Shown here: positions 44,596 to 53,605 of the stretch, piece by piece
Layout of the letters: each line of letters starts with the position of its first letter
Position numbering within the stretch: the first letter of the stretch is position 1
From: Shewanella nanhaiensis
Lineage (GTDB): Bacteria > Pseudomonadota > Gammaproteobacteria > Enterobacterales > Shewanellaceae
Direction: 5' to 3'
Assembly (NCBI RefSeq): GCF_019457885.1
Contig: NZ_JAHZST010000013.1
Location: 62,001-126,000, forward strand
Length of the DNA: 64,000 nucleotides
The notes under the pieces: model-generated
The model's input: only the letters and a program-made list of their open reading frames with translations
Databases searched by the model: none
Told to the model about the DNA's origin: nothing
Translations under genes and position numbers: made by a program

Positions 44596-47202
44596 TTAAT
44601 GACCTTGGTTTACTGGTTTTTTCATCGTGTAAAGGGTCAAGCCTTCGACCTCTTTATCCTCACAAGGCTTAAGTAAACTCACCAAATAACCAATAATAAA
44701 AGAGGAGAGAATACCAATCGTCGCGTAGAGGTAACCATTTGCCCATCCCGCTTTCCAAGCCCAAACCATAATAAACACACCAGATAAGATCCCAATCATG
44801 GCTCCTGTGGCATTGGCTTTTTTAGTCATAACCCCCAGAACAAATAGACCGCCTAATGCCCCCATAAACATACCTATCACTTTAAAATAGGCCTCCATTA
44901 ATGAACGGATCTCTGGATCAATAAAGATAAGCCCCGCAGTTGTCCCTAAGGCTCCCATGATGAAGGTTAACCAACGTGCAGCACTCATATACCCCTTTTC
45001 CGTTTTAACGAGATCAAAAGGCTTAATAAAATCAGTCACCAAGGTACTTGCAATGGAGTTCATACTTGTGGAAACCGTGGATTGTGCCGCTGCAAAAATA
45101 CCTGCCACGATTAGCCCAGCAAACCCAACGGGTAACTCAGTAGCGATAAATGCAGGGAAGATTTGATCTATCTGTAAGTTAGGATCCAGCTTTTCAGGAT
45201 GAGTGGAATAAAAAGCATATAATCCGGTGCCAATGGCAAAAAACAGCAAGGAAGCAGGTCCAGCTATCAAGGCATTTGCCCAGATTGATTTTTCAGCCGC
45301 TTTAATGTCGGTCGTCACCATATACCGCTGAACAATAGCCTGATCCGCAGTGTAACTCGTTAGATTTTGCCCAATGCCACCGATCACAATCACCCAGAGC
45401 GACAGTGTCGTGATGCTGTTTAAGCTAAAGTCAGCATCCACGACCTTAAATTTGTCACCACTTAAACCGATATCGATATAACCCGATATACCGCCTTCGA
45501 TGCCAGATATAATAGTGACAAAGCAGACAAGAGCACCTAAAAGTAAAATGATAGTTTGCACGGTATCGGTCCAGATCACCGCCTCTATTCCACCGATAGT
45601 GCAATAGAACAGACATAACACTCCCATGATCATCACACTCTCAGCCGCGGTTAGTGGCGTCACGGCAGACAAGGCCAGTGCTGTCAGCGCCATCACTATT
45701 CCCATACGCCCAATATGAAACAGAGTAAATAGTGCGCTCGCAAATAAGCGTACTCCCATATTGAATCGTTTAGAGAGGTACTCATAAGCACTAGTTGCAT
45801 CGATTTGACGAAAGAAAGGGATGGCAATATAGATCCCCACAGGAGCAACAACAATGATCATCCAGATCCCAACGAGTAGAATCCAATTCGTTTGATAAAC
45901 GATGGCGGGCAGTGCGACATAGGTTAATGAGCTCAGCATGGTGGCATAGATAGAGCAAGCCGCGGCCCACCAAGGGATCGATTGCCCTCCTCTAAAATAA
46001 TCATTGGTATTATGATTTCTTAACGCAAAGAAGAGACCCACCATAACTACCAGTGCGAGATAGACGACCAGTACAGTCATATTTATTCTGCCAAAATCTT
46101 GTACTTTACTCTCGACACTCAAACTCAATAACGAGCTACTATCTCGCTCTCCATCTTGATACTGGGCTAACACGTAGAGTTCGCCGTCAAGGGAAGCAAC
46201 AGCCTTGGCTAAGATAGGAGTATTAGAGCTTTTTGACTCACTTTCAGATGATAATAAATGCTGCTTATACTCGCTCCACTGAGCCGTAATCGCGTTAAAA
46301 GAGAGTATCTTACCGTCATCCATTAGCGCCAAGATATATGACTGGCCTAAAGGCGTTACAGCATTAAATCTTGAAGAGATAAGCTTCTCGGCAAGCTTTA
46401 CTGCTCCAACCGATTGCCACTCCAAACGAGTAGGATCAAACTTCCACACTTCCGCAGCTTTGGCCTCTTTCTCCGCAACCGATCCATCTCGTGCTTGATT
46501 AAACATCCCGTACACTTTCTCGCCAAAACCATCGTTTTGTACCGTAAGCTTAAGATCACTCTCCGCTGGAATAGGGAGCTGAGTGAGTAACTCCCACTGC
46601 TCATCAACCATTAAACTGATATCAACACGATTATCTACTTGCTTTCCCTTAATACCCGCTAAATTGAGACGATAAAAACTAGGTCGTTCTCCCTCCTGAT
46701 AGGCATAAAGATAAAGCTTCTCTTCAATTATCACAGCAGAGCTAGTTGCCACTTTATAAGGAAGAGAAGGAAGCGGATATTTGGTTAACTCTTCCGATTT
46801 AGGGTTCCAAGCTAATAGAGATACCTTGTCAGAAGCAGATACTGAGTTATGACCACCAGCAAGGATCAAACCAAATTTATGCTCAATAACAGCACTACCA
46901 CTAAGATCATGATAGATCTGGCTTATCTTCTTTTTCCACTGACTGGTTTTTACATCTTTCCAAAAAACTAAAAGCGGCTCCTCATTAGATATTGAACCAT
47001 GCTCCCCCCCCGATAAACTGGCACCCGTTGAAAGAATTAGTGAGCCAGAAGCCGAGCCTAAAAAAGCACCATCAAATACCTCAACCTCATTAAGAAGATG
47101 CCCCCCTTCCACACTTTTCCAATCAAGACGTACCTCTGCGCAGGCAAGAACTGGAAACAAGATCATGGATAACAGGAGGCATCGCCTTAAAAAACAACTC
47201 AT
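44596..47202 (-). CDS. Fusion of NanM-like sialic acid mutarotase (kelch) to an SSS sodium symporter
   Basis: An 868-residue two-part protein. Residues 1-21 are a signal sequence ending VLAC, possibly a lipobox with C21. Residues about 25-370 form a beta-propeller with kelch-like strands (LILAGGHNS, VWKFDPTRLEWQSVG, SFNAITAQWSEY) resembling NanM, which speeds the alpha/beta anomer exchange of Neu5Ac in the periplasm. From about 374 on there are about 13 membrane helices of the sodium:solute symporter family, with NDYFRGGQSIPWWAAACSIY and the IGGIGQN and FAAAQSTVSTSMNS segments that carry Na+ and substrate sites. It heads nanE-nanK-nagB and has a NanR operator 30 bp upstream, so it is the likely inner-membrane sialic acid importer (NanT/SiaT role). 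NanM-like identity is by context and fold pattern. Confidence 0.9.
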   Translation of the reverse strand: MSCFLRRCLLLSMILFPVLACAEVRLDWKSVEGGHLLNEVEVFDGAFLGSASGSLILSTGASLSGGEHGSISNEEPLLVFWKDVKTSQWKKKISQIYHDLSGSAVIEHKFGLILAGGHNSVSASDKVSLLAWNPKSEELTKYPLPSLPYKVATSSAVIIEEKLYLYAYQEGERPSFYRLNLAGIKGKQVDNRVDISLMVDEQWELLTQLPIPAESDLKLTVQNDGFGEKVYGMFNQARDGSVAEKEAKAAEVWKFDPTRLEWQSVGAVKLAEKLISSRFNAVTPLGQSYILALMDDGKILSFNAITAQWSEYKQHLLSSESESKSSNTPILAKAVASLDGELYVLAQYQDGERDSSSLLSLSVESKVQDFGRINMTVLVVYLALVVMVGLFFALRNHNTNDYFRGGQSIPWWAAACSIYATMLSSLTYVALPAIVYQTNWILLVGIWMIIVVAPVGIYIAIPFFRQIDATSAYEYLSKRFNMGVRLFASALFTLFHIGRMGIVMALTALALSAVTPLTAAESVMIMGVLCLFYCTIGGIEAVIWTDTVQTIILLLGALVCFVTIISGIEGGISGYIDIGLSGDKFKVVDADFSLNSITTLSLWVIVIGGIGQNLTSYTADQAIVQRYMVTTDIKAAEKSIWANALIAGPASLLFFAIGTGLYAFYSTHPEKLDPNLQIDQIFPAFIATELPVGFAGLIVAGIFAAAQSTVSTSMNSIASTLVTDFIKPFDLVKTEKGYMSAARWLTFIMGALGTTAGLIFIDPEIRSLMEAYFKVIGMFMGALGGLFVLGVMTKKANATGAMIGILSGVFIMVWAWKAGWANGYLYATIGILSSFIIGYLVSLLKPCEDKEVEGLTLYTMKKPVNQGH

Positions 47203-47232
47203 ATTTTCACCAAGTGTACATATTTTACGCTG

Positions 47233-47247
47233 TATACCTGTTATACC
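47233..47247 (-). promoter_or_regulatory. NanR operator (two GGTATA repeats) of the nanM/SSS-nanE-nanK-nagB operon
   Basis: On the - strand the sequence reads GGTATAACAGGTATA: two GGTATA units with 9-bp period and the same ACA spacer as the E. coli nanATEK operator. It is 30 bp upstream of the fusion gene start, a position that would block transcription. The third E. coli repeat is replaced by CAGCGT. The conserved NanR protein encoded next door makes the match meaningful. Confidence 0.85.
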
Positions 47248-47334
47248 AGCTAGAACTAAATAAGGCTACAGTTTGTTAACCAGTTAGTGACAATTAATGA
47301 CATTTTTTTAGAGGAAAAATTGGGCAAAAGAGAT

Positions 47335-47356
47335 AGAAAAGGGCCCAAAGGCCCTT
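47335..47356 (-). terminator. Terminator of nanR
   Basis: On the - strand stem AAGGGCC / GGCCCTT with loop TTTG, followed by TTTTCT, 18 bp after the nanR stop. It insulates nanR from the downstream nan operon. Confidence 0.8.
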
Positions 47357-47373
47357 ACGTTTAGCTGTGAGGA

Positions 47374-48081
47374 CTATTCAGAGTAGGATAAGTCATAGGC
47401 TTTTTGCAGATGTTTCATCAATACAGCATCAGCACCTTCCACATCATGGGCCTTAATTCTTTCCACTATGGCAGCATGATCTTCATAGCTCTTCTGATTT
47501 AGCCCTTTGGAGTCAGCTTTATCAGGTCGTATATCTATGACCCAATCAACCAGAGCTTGATGAATAGCTAAGAAGATAGGGTTACCCGGTATAGTTGCAA
47601 TAATTCGGTGAAAGTTAATATCAGTTTTCTTAAACTGGGCATTAATATCGATGGCTTTCTGGTTTAGTGTTAAGGCATATTCCAGCTCTTTAATCTGCTC
47701 ATCTGTAGCATGTTCGGCCGCATAACGTATTAAACTCGACTCAAAAAACTGCCTTAACTGATCGAAATATCGAGTACCATCGGGCTGATTCAAGAAGTCT
47801 TTAGACATCCCCGACAGCTCTGCAATAATCGTATCGGCAGAGGGACGGGTCACTCGGGTTCTCTCTCCACTGCTTATTTTCACTAAGCCTTTACGGGACA
47901 GGGATGATAACGCATCTCGAATTGAAGGCCTGCCAACACCAAATGCAGTCATCAAATCACGCTCAGACGGCAACATATCGCCTACAGCAAACTCCCCCTG
48001 ACGGATCATCTCTTCGAGTTCATCCTCAACTCTTTCCGATAATTTTTTTCGTTCAACTGGTCGTTTAATCGTGATCGACAT
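47374..48081 (-). CDS. nanR: Sialic acid catabolism regulator NanR (GntR/FadR family)
   Basis: A GntR regulator that is released from DNA by sialic acid. The 235-residue product is plainly NanR: wHTH residues KKLSERVEDELEEMI and LPSERDLM, GVGRPSIRDAL, then SADTIIAELSGMSKDFL and FFESSLIRYAAEHATDEQI match E. coli NanR nearly position for position. The C-terminal FCD domain holds the metal/ligand His residues (NFHRII, EDHAAI). It lacks the ~30-residue N-terminal extension of E. coli NanR. ATG at 48081 has AAGGAAGG upstream. A lone CTGGTATG half-site at 48141-48148 might give autoregulation. Confidence 0.96.
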   Translation of the reverse strand: MSITIKRPVERKKLSERVEDELEEMIRQGEFAVGDMLPSERDLMTAFGVGRPSIRDALSSLSRKGLVKISSGERTRVTRPSADTIIAELSGMSKDFLNQPDGTRYFDQLRQFFESSLIRYAAEHATDEQIKELEYALTLNQKAIDINAQFKKTDINFHRIIATIPGNPIFLAIHQALVDWVIDIRPDKADSKGLNQKSYEDHAAIVERIKAHDVEGADAVLMKHLQKAYDLSYSE

Positions 48082-48502
48082 GTAATTTCCTTCCTTTCCT
48101 AGCGTCAACCCTACTAAAGAGCATTATGCTATTTAGCTATCATACCAGTTACTTTACTAAGCTATGCATTCGGATACAAGCACCTAAAATGATGACCGAC
48201 TTCCGCCCTAAACCTCACACTTCTTAGCCCCCATAGCGCTATTATGCCTCCATACCTCTTCATTTCAATTTAGTTACAATTTCGGTTGCCAACTAGCAAT
48301 ACAGTAAACTTAAACCTATAATTCAACATGTTAACAGTGTTTAACAAAGAAACAGATTGATAACAGAAGCAGGCTTGGCTAAATCACCTCTGGTCTTCGA
48401 TGGGGAAAAACGGCTATATTAGCCCTATAATAAATATTCGTATTCAATATCAGCCAGTTGGCTACCGATTACCATCGGATCCCTATCAAAAGGATAATAA
48501 GC
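48082..48502. other. Divergent promoter region between nanR and ompR
   Basis: About 420 bp with no convincing coding frame. It has one NanR half-site, CATACCAG at 48141-48148 (CTGGTATG on the - strand). The right part should hold the ompR promoter; AAAGGA at 48489-48494 is its ribosome site. No other clear operator or terminator was seen. Confidence 0.6.
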
Positions 48503-49228
48503 ATGGGACAGGAAACCTCTAAAATACTCGTTGTAGATGATGATATGAGGCTAAGAGCCTTACTCGAACGTTATCTAATGGAGCAAGGTTATCAAGTTCG
48601 CAGTGCCGCCAACGCTGAGCAGATGGATAGACTGCTCGAACGTGAGAATTTTCACCTGCTAGTGTTAGACCTCATGTTGCCAGGGGAAGATGGTCTCTCA
48701 ATCTGTCGTCGACTACGCCAAAATGGTAGCCCTATTCCTATTGTGATGTTGACCGCTAAAGGCGACGAAGTAGACCGCATTATCGGTCTAGAGCTTGGCG
48801 CCGATGATTACCTACCAAAACCCTTTAATCCTCGTGAACTACTTGCCAGAATCAAAGCGGTAATGCGTCGTCAAACCCAAGATGTTCCAGGGGCTCCGAC
48901 TCAACAGGAGGAGGAGATCACCTTCGGTGAGTTTGCTCTTAACCTGGCAACACGCGAGATGTACCATGGTGAAGAGGCTATCTCTCTTACCAGCGGTGAA
49001 TTTGCCGTACTCAAAGTGCTGGTCAGCCATCCTAGAGAGCCACTCTCCCGTGACAAGCTAATGAATTTGGCTCGCGGACGTGACTATTCGGCTCTAGAGC
49101 GTTCAATCGATGTTCAGGTATCACGTCTACGACGCCTGATTGAGAAAGATCCGGCTAATCCTAGATATATCCAAACAGTGTGGGGACTGGGATATGTTTT
49201 TGTTCCCGATGGCGCTGCTCGTCGATAG
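48503..49228 (+). CDS. ompR: Response regulator OmpR
   Basis: OmpR is the DNA-binding partner of EnvZ and controls porin and osmotic genes. The 241-residue product has a receiver domain with phosphoacceptor D56 (VLDLMLPGEDG), the acidic VDDD and K in LPKPFNP. The C-terminal winged helix shows LTSGEFAVLKVL and RSIDVQVSRLRRLIE. It matches E. coli OmpR closely. ATG at 48503 is chosen over a TTG/ATG-like extension to 48458 because of AAAGGA and family length. envZ follows 49 bp on. Confidence 0.96.
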   Translation: MGQETSKILVVDDDMRLRALLERYLMEQGYQVRSAANAEQMDRLLERENFHLLVLDLMLPGEDGLSICRRLRQNGSPIPIVMLTAKGDEVDRIIGLELGADDYLPKPFNPRELLARIKAVMRRQTQDVPGAPTQQEEEITFGEFALNLATREMYHGEEAISLTSGEFAVLKVLVSHPREPLSRDKLMNLARGRDYSALERSIDVQVSRLRRLIEKDPANPRYIQTVWGLGYVFVPDGAARR

Positions 49229-49277
49229 ATCAATAGATTCATTGGCCGAATAAATCTAAACCATAAGGTAGTTCTGA

Positions 49278-50588
49278 GTGAAGTGGTTAAAAAAGATCCT
49301 TCCCCGTAGTTCATTCAGTCAAACTGTGATGCTAATTGGCTGCCTACTGCTGATCAACCAATTAGTATCTTACCTCTCTGTAGCCACCTACTTTATTCAG
49401 CCAACCTATCAGCAAATTAACCAACTGATTGCCCGTCAGGTGAAGCTACTATTCGTCGACGGTGTCGATGTTGGCCGTGAACACCTAACCATGGTTGATG
49501 CCCTCAATGCGAAAGTTCGCGGCGATGGTATGAAGATATATAATCAGAAACAAGCACGAGCGGCAGGCATAGAGCAGACCACTTACTATGGCTTTCTATC
49601 ATCTCAGATGTCAGAGCACTTAGGTGGCAAGGCTGAAGTAAGAATCGCCCAAGGCGATGATTTTGAGATCTGGATCCGTCCTCCACAAGCGCCATCAATC
49701 TGGATAAAGGTTCCGCTAACGGGCTTCAATGAATACGATCTCTCCCCTCTCACTCTCTATTTAATGGTCATAGGCGCGCTCAGTGTTGCTGGCGGATGGT
49801 GGTTCGCCAGACAACAAAACAGGCCTTTAAAGCGTCTACAAAAAGCGGCGATCTTGGTCTCAATGGGAGATTATCCTAAACCGCTACCACTCAATGGTTC
49901 GACTGAGATTGTCGAAGTTACCAACGCCTTCAACCAGATGTCCCACAGCATGAAGCAGCTCGAGCAAGACAGGGCCTTGTTGATGGCGGGGATCTCCCAC
50001 GATCTTCGCACCCCACTGACCCGTATTCGTCTCGCTTCAGAGATGATGGTTGAGGAGGATGAATACCTTAAAGATGGCATAGTCCACGATATCGAAGATA
50101 TGGATGCCATCATTAACCAGTTTATCGCCTATATCCGTCAAGATCAGGAGAGCACCCGAGAGCAGGAGCAGATCAACTACCTGATTCAGGACGTAGTGCA
50201 AGCAGAGTCAAACCGTGAAGGCAAAATTGAGGTTGAGCTCGCCACTTGCCCAGATATCCCCATGCAGGGCATTGCCATTAAGCGTATTCTCAGTAACTTA
50301 GTTGAAAACGCCTTCCGTTATGGCCAAGGTTGGGTCAAGTTAAGCTCCCACTTTGACGGCAAGCGAGTCGGATTTAGTGTCGAAGATAATGGCCCAGGTA
50401 TACCTGAAGATCAGATCCCCGAACTGTTTCAGCCTTTTACGCAGGGAGATATTGCCCGAGGCAGTGTAGGCTCTGGACTCGGGCTAGCTATTATCAAACG
50501 TATTGTCGATCGCCACCAAGGCGAGGTGATACTCACCAATAGAGCCGAGGGAGGACTCCATGCTCAAGTCTGGCTTCCCTTAAGCTAA
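49278..50588 (+). CDS. envZ: Osmosensor histidine kinase EnvZ
   Basis: EnvZ phosphorylates and dephosphorylates OmpR in response to osmolarity. The 436-residue product has membrane helices (about 15-38 and 158-176) around a periplasmic loop, a HAMP domain (about 178-230), the phosphorylated H241 in GISHDLRTPLTR, and the ATPase motifs NLVENAFRYG and VEDNGPGIPEDQ with GSGLGLAI. It starts at GTG 49278 after AAGGTAG. Order and length agree with E. coli ompR-envZ. Confidence 0.96.
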   Translation: MKWLKKILPRSSFSQTVMLIGCLLLINQLVSYLSVATYFIQPTYQQINQLIARQVKLLFVDGVDVGREHLTMVDALNAKVRGDGMKIYNQKQARAAGIEQTTYYGFLSSQMSEHLGGKAEVRIAQGDDFEIWIRPPQAPSIWIKVPLTGFNEYDLSPLTLYLMVIGALSVAGGWWFARQQNRPLKRLQKAAILVSMGDYPKPLPLNGSTEIVEVTNAFNQMSHSMKQLEQDRALLMAGISHDLRTPLTRIRLASEMMVEEDEYLKDGIVHDIEDMDAIINQFIAYIRQDQESTREQEQINYLIQDVVQAESNREGKIEVELATCPDIPMQGIAIKRILSNLVENAFRYGQGWVKLSSHFDGKRVGFSVEDNGPGIPEDQIPELFQPFTQGDIARGSVGSGLGLAIIKRIVDRHQGEVILTNRAEGGLHAQVWLPLS

Positions 50589-50628
50589 GCTTAGGTATAG
50601 AGAAGAAAGAATTAAAAGCAGCCTAAAC

Positions 50629-50652
50629 AAAAAAAGGAGCTTTAAAGCTCCT
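50629..50652 (-). terminator. Terminator of the peroxiredoxin gene
   Basis: Stem AGGAGC / GCTCCT with loop TTTAAA; on the - strand it is followed by seven T. It lies 23 bp after the peroxiredoxin stop and, on the + strand, after envZ. Confidence 0.85.
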
Positions 50653-50674
50653 ATATACAGACAAGCATCTAGGT

Positions 50675-51151
50675 TTAAAGCAGATCCAGAATAACTTCCG
50701 CCTTACTCACTTCAAACATCTTAGGCGCTTCTACATTAAGTTCGGTAACCACACCATTCTCTAGCACCATGGCATAACGCTGAGAACGTATGCCTCCAAA
50801 GCCAGCCGTATCCATCTGCAGACCAACCGCCTTAGTAAAACTGGCATCGCCATCGGCCAGCATCATAATCTCAGATGCATTTTGACTATCACCCCAGGCC
50901 TTCATCACAAAGGCATCATTCACCGAAACACAGGCAATAATATCAACGTCTTTAGCCTTAAACTGATCGGCCAACACCACAAATCCCGGCAGATGTGATT
51001 GAGAGCAAGTTGGTGTAAAAGCCCCTGGGACGGCAAACAGTACCACCTTTTTACCAGCAAAAAGATCGGTCACACAATGAGTCAACATCCCCTCATGAGT
51101 CAGCTCACCCAACATGGCGCCATCTGGAACTCTCTCCCCTTGTTTAATCAT
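50675..51151 (-). CDS. Peroxiredoxin of the Prx5/AhpE-type
   Basis: A 158-residue thiol peroxidase. The peroxidatic Cys lies in PGAFTPTCSQSHLPGF, the Prx5 motif; a second conserved Cys follows in IIACVSVND. The substrate is probably H2O2 or organic peroxides, with glutathione or glutaredoxin as reductant in relatives. ATG at 51151 has GAGG upstream at six bases; an earlier ATG at 51154 or TTG at 51163 is less well placed. It is an independent gene with its own terminator. Confidence 0.92.
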   Translation of the reverse strand: MIKQGERVPDGAMLGELTHEGMLTHCVTDLFAGKKVVLFAVPGAFTPTCSQSHLPGFVVLADQFKAKDVDIIACVSVNDAFVMKAWGDSQNASEIMMLADGDASFTKAVGLQMDTAGFGGIRSQRYAMVLENGVVTELNVEAPKMFEVSKAEVILDLL

Positions 51152-51319
51152 CATCGACCTCAATCAGAATTAAAATTTCTAGTATTAATATTAGGCTAAA
51201 TATTCAACCAATTTAAATCAAAACCTCATTTCCTCCTAATCGTGAACTTTCATTCACTGTACATATGCAGGGTAGTTGTCACAATGAGGCCAATGAAGAG
51301 GTAAAAAGGATTTAGGCAC

Positions 51320-51718
51320 GTGTTCTACAAACTCACAGTAAGCATAGCATTAGGCTTTTTTGTTTTTATTCTATGGGCCATCTATCAAGCAAATACAGGA
51401 AGCAGTAATCTGTTTTTTGATCTTATCCAACCCTTACCTTATGGCGACAAACTTGGCCACTTCGGATTATTTGGATTACTCACCCTGCTTGCTAACTTAG
51501 CTTCCCGCTGTAGAACCCTTTCAATAGGAAGATTTAAGCTCTACTGGGGCAGCATAGCTGTTAGCCTGTTTGTTCTGATGGAGGAGCTAAGCCAAGGGCT
51601 GATACCCACAAGAACATTAGATATGATGGACTTAGCCGCCGATGCTCTTGGTATTACCCTCTTTAGCTTACTCACCTATTTTATCGCAACAAATACCAGA
51701 ATAAGCCGAACAGATTAA
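51320..51718 (+). CDS. VanZ family membrane protein
   Basis: A 132-residue protein with four membrane helices. It shows the VanZ features GDKLGHFGLFGLLTLL (about residues 42-57), MEELSQGLIPTRTLDMMDLAADALG and the closing helix. In enterococci VanZ gives low teicoplanin resistance, but the bacterial family as a whole has unknown roles, often in envelope biology. The GTG at 51320 has AAAGGA 10 bp upstream. It is convergent with rsmJ, 8 bp away. Confidence 0.85.
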   Translation: MFYKLTVSIALGFFVFILWAIYQANTGSSNLFFDLIQPLPYGDKLGHFGLFGLLTLLANLASRCRTLSIGRFKLYWGSIAVSLFVLMEELSQGLIPTRTLDMMDLAADALGITLFSLLTYFIATNTRISRTD

Positions 51719-51726
51719 ACGGAAAC

Positions 51727-52515
51727 TTAAGCCGTCATCGCCGCTTTAACATAGACATCGAAGCGGTTTTTCTTGGTAGCGATCACCATGCTTGGCTTAA
51801 TGCCATCTAAGTCTTCAGCATAATCGGGACGTTTTACGACGACTCGCTTACTGGCGAGCGCCATTGCAGGGGTGAGTAGGCCATCGGCATCGAGATCGGC
51901 GCCAACTAAAGATTGGAACACACGCATCTCTTTTTTAACTAAGGCAGATTTCTCGCGGTGGGGATACATGGGATCTAGATAGACCACGTCCACCTCTGTA
52001 TTTGACGAGTGCGCTGCGTCTGCTAATGAATCAATGCTCGAGCCATGAAACAGGCTCATACGCTCACGCATCCAGTCCCCAATTTCCGCATCTTCATAGG
52101 CGCGGCGCAGACCATCTTCTAGCAGAGCCGCCACCACTGGGTGACGCTCAACCATAGTGACCTTGCAACCTAAGCTCGCCAACACGAACGCATCGCGTCC
52201 AAGCCCTGCGGTGCCATCGACAACACTGGGGTTAACCCCCTGTTTAAGCCCAACCGCTTTCGCGATAGATTGACCTCGACCGCCACCAAATTTGCGTCTG
52301 TGCGCCACGGCACCAGACACAAAATCGACCGAGATCCCTTTCAACTTAGGCTCATCTCGTTTTATAAGAGTCAGAATATTATCTTCAAATACCAGTTCAA
52401 ACTCAGCATTGGCATCATAAACAAGGTCCCAGCGCTCGCAAGCAGACTCGATAGTGGGATAATGGCGATTAAAGAAGATGCCATAACTGGTTTTAGTTTG
52501 ATTAACTTGGGTCAC
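51727..52515 (-). CDS. rsmJ: 16S rRNA (guanine1516-N2)-methyltransferase RsmJ
   Basis: RsmJ methylates G1516 of 16S rRNA. The 262-residue product has the family motifs KRDEPKL, DFVSGAVAHRRKFGGGRGQ, the SAM loop VVDGTAGLGRDAFVLA and the catalytic-type YLDPMYPHR, as in E. coli YhiQ. The start is GTG at 52515 with no strong ribosome site; the N terminus is longer than in E. coli. It is divergent from rlmJ. Confidence 0.94.
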   Translation of the reverse strand: MTQVNQTKTSYGIFFNRHYPTIESACERWDLVYDANAEFELVFEDNILTLIKRDEPKLKGISVDFVSGAVAHRRKFGGGRGQSIAKAVGLKQGVNPSVVDGTAGLGRDAFVLASLGCKVTMVERHPVVAALLEDGLRRAYEDAEIGDWMRERMSLFHGSSIDSLADAAHSSNTEVDVVYLDPMYPHREKSALVKKEMRVFQSLVGADLDADGLLTPAMALASKRVVVKRPDYAEDLDGIKPSMVIATKKNRFDVYVKAAMTA

Positions 52516-52711
52516 TGTGGCTCGATCTAGCGTGATTATCCCTCTATTATGCCAAAAGCTCCCTTCAGGAGATATATTTTAAAGCGTTTGGGTTATAATC
52601 CGTCAAATCAGGCAATATTTGCCGTACCCAAATTAATCTCGCAAAGCCAAGTTCAGTTATCCTTTAACGATATCCAGCTTATCGCTATGCCGAAACCCTT
52701 TAGGAATCATC

Positions 52712-53554
52712 ATGCTGAGTTATCGCCACGGTTACCATGCAGGCAATTATGCCGATGTATTAAAGCACTCTGTTTTACTGCAAGTGCTAAAACTGATGCA
52801 TAAGAAACCAACCCCATTCGCCTATATCGATACTCACGCTGGCGCTGGCGGTTACGCGCTAACGGATCAGTTTTCCCAAAAGACAGGTGAGTATTTAGAG
52901 GGCGTGGCTAAGTTATGGGGAAAAGAGGATCTGCCTGAGCCACTGGCTGAGTACATTGCGGATGTGGCTCACTTCAACCAAGGCAAGTCAGAACTCTCTT
53001 TCTATCCTGGCTCACCAGCATTTGTCGATATGAATCGCTATGAAAAAGAGCGCATGGTGCTCCATGAACTTCACGGTGCTGATCATGCTCTGCTTGAGGA
53101 GCAGTTCACTGGTGACCGCCATATTCGCGTCGTCAAAGATGATGGCTTAAAAGGGTTAATCGCTGCGGTTCCTCCTCGCGAGCGACGCGGGGTTATCTTA
53201 GTTGACCCAAGTTATGAGATAAAAACTGATTATCAAGATGTGCCCAATGCAATTATCAAGGCCCACAAGAAGTTTGCGACCGGGGTGTACATGCTTTGGT
53301 ATCCGGTGGTTAACCGCGCACAAACAGAGGGTATGCTAAAAATTCTCGCTCAAAGCGGCATTAAAAATCAGCTTAGGATCGAACAAGCGATCAGAGCCGA
53401 CAGCGACGAATTTGGTATGACTGCAGCGGGCTTGTGGATCATTAACCCACCTTGGCAGCTCGATACTAAGGCAAGTGAGATACTTGAATATCTTTCACCT
53501 TTGTTAAATCAAGGCGGTGGCAAAACCACCATCAAGCAAGAAGTGCCTGAATAG
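52712..53554 (+). CDS. rlmJ: 23S rRNA (adenine2030-N6)-methyltransferase RlmJ
   Basis: RlmJ methylates A2030 of 23S rRNA. The 280-residue product starts LSYRHGYHAGNYADVLKH, which is diagnostic, has the SAM loop DTHAGAGGY and the catalytic DPSYE (N6-adenine MTase DPPY-like motif). The length matches E. coli YhiR (280). AGGA lies about 10 bp upstream of the ATG. It ends 8 bp before a strong terminator. Confidence 0.96.
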   Translation: MLSYRHGYHAGNYADVLKHSVLLQVLKLMHKKPTPFAYIDTHAGAGGYALTDQFSQKTGEYLEGVAKLWGKEDLPEPLAEYIADVAHFNQGKSELSFYPGSPAFVDMNRYEKERMVLHELHGADHALLEEQFTGDRHIRVVKDDGLKGLIAAVPPRERRGVILVDPSYEIKTDYQDVPNAIIKAHKKFATGVYMLWYPVVNRAQTEGMLKILAQSGIKNQLRIEQAIRADSDEFGMTAAGLWIINPPWQLDTKASEILEYLSPLLNQGGGKTTIKQEVPE

Positions 53555-53562
53555 TATTAACA

Positions 53563-53588
53563 AGCCAGCTTTAAGCTGGCTCTTTTTT
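53563..53588 (+). terminator. Terminator of rlmJ
   Basis: Stem AGCCAGCT / AGCTGGCT with loop TTA, followed by CTTTTTT. Confidence 0.9.
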
Positions 53589-53605
53589 CATCTAGAAATA
53601 AAGGC

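Noticed and set aside
52549..52803. 84-codon + frame between rsmJ and rlmJ
   Set aside because: It runs into rlmJ in another frame, has no ribosome site, and its product resembles no known protein.
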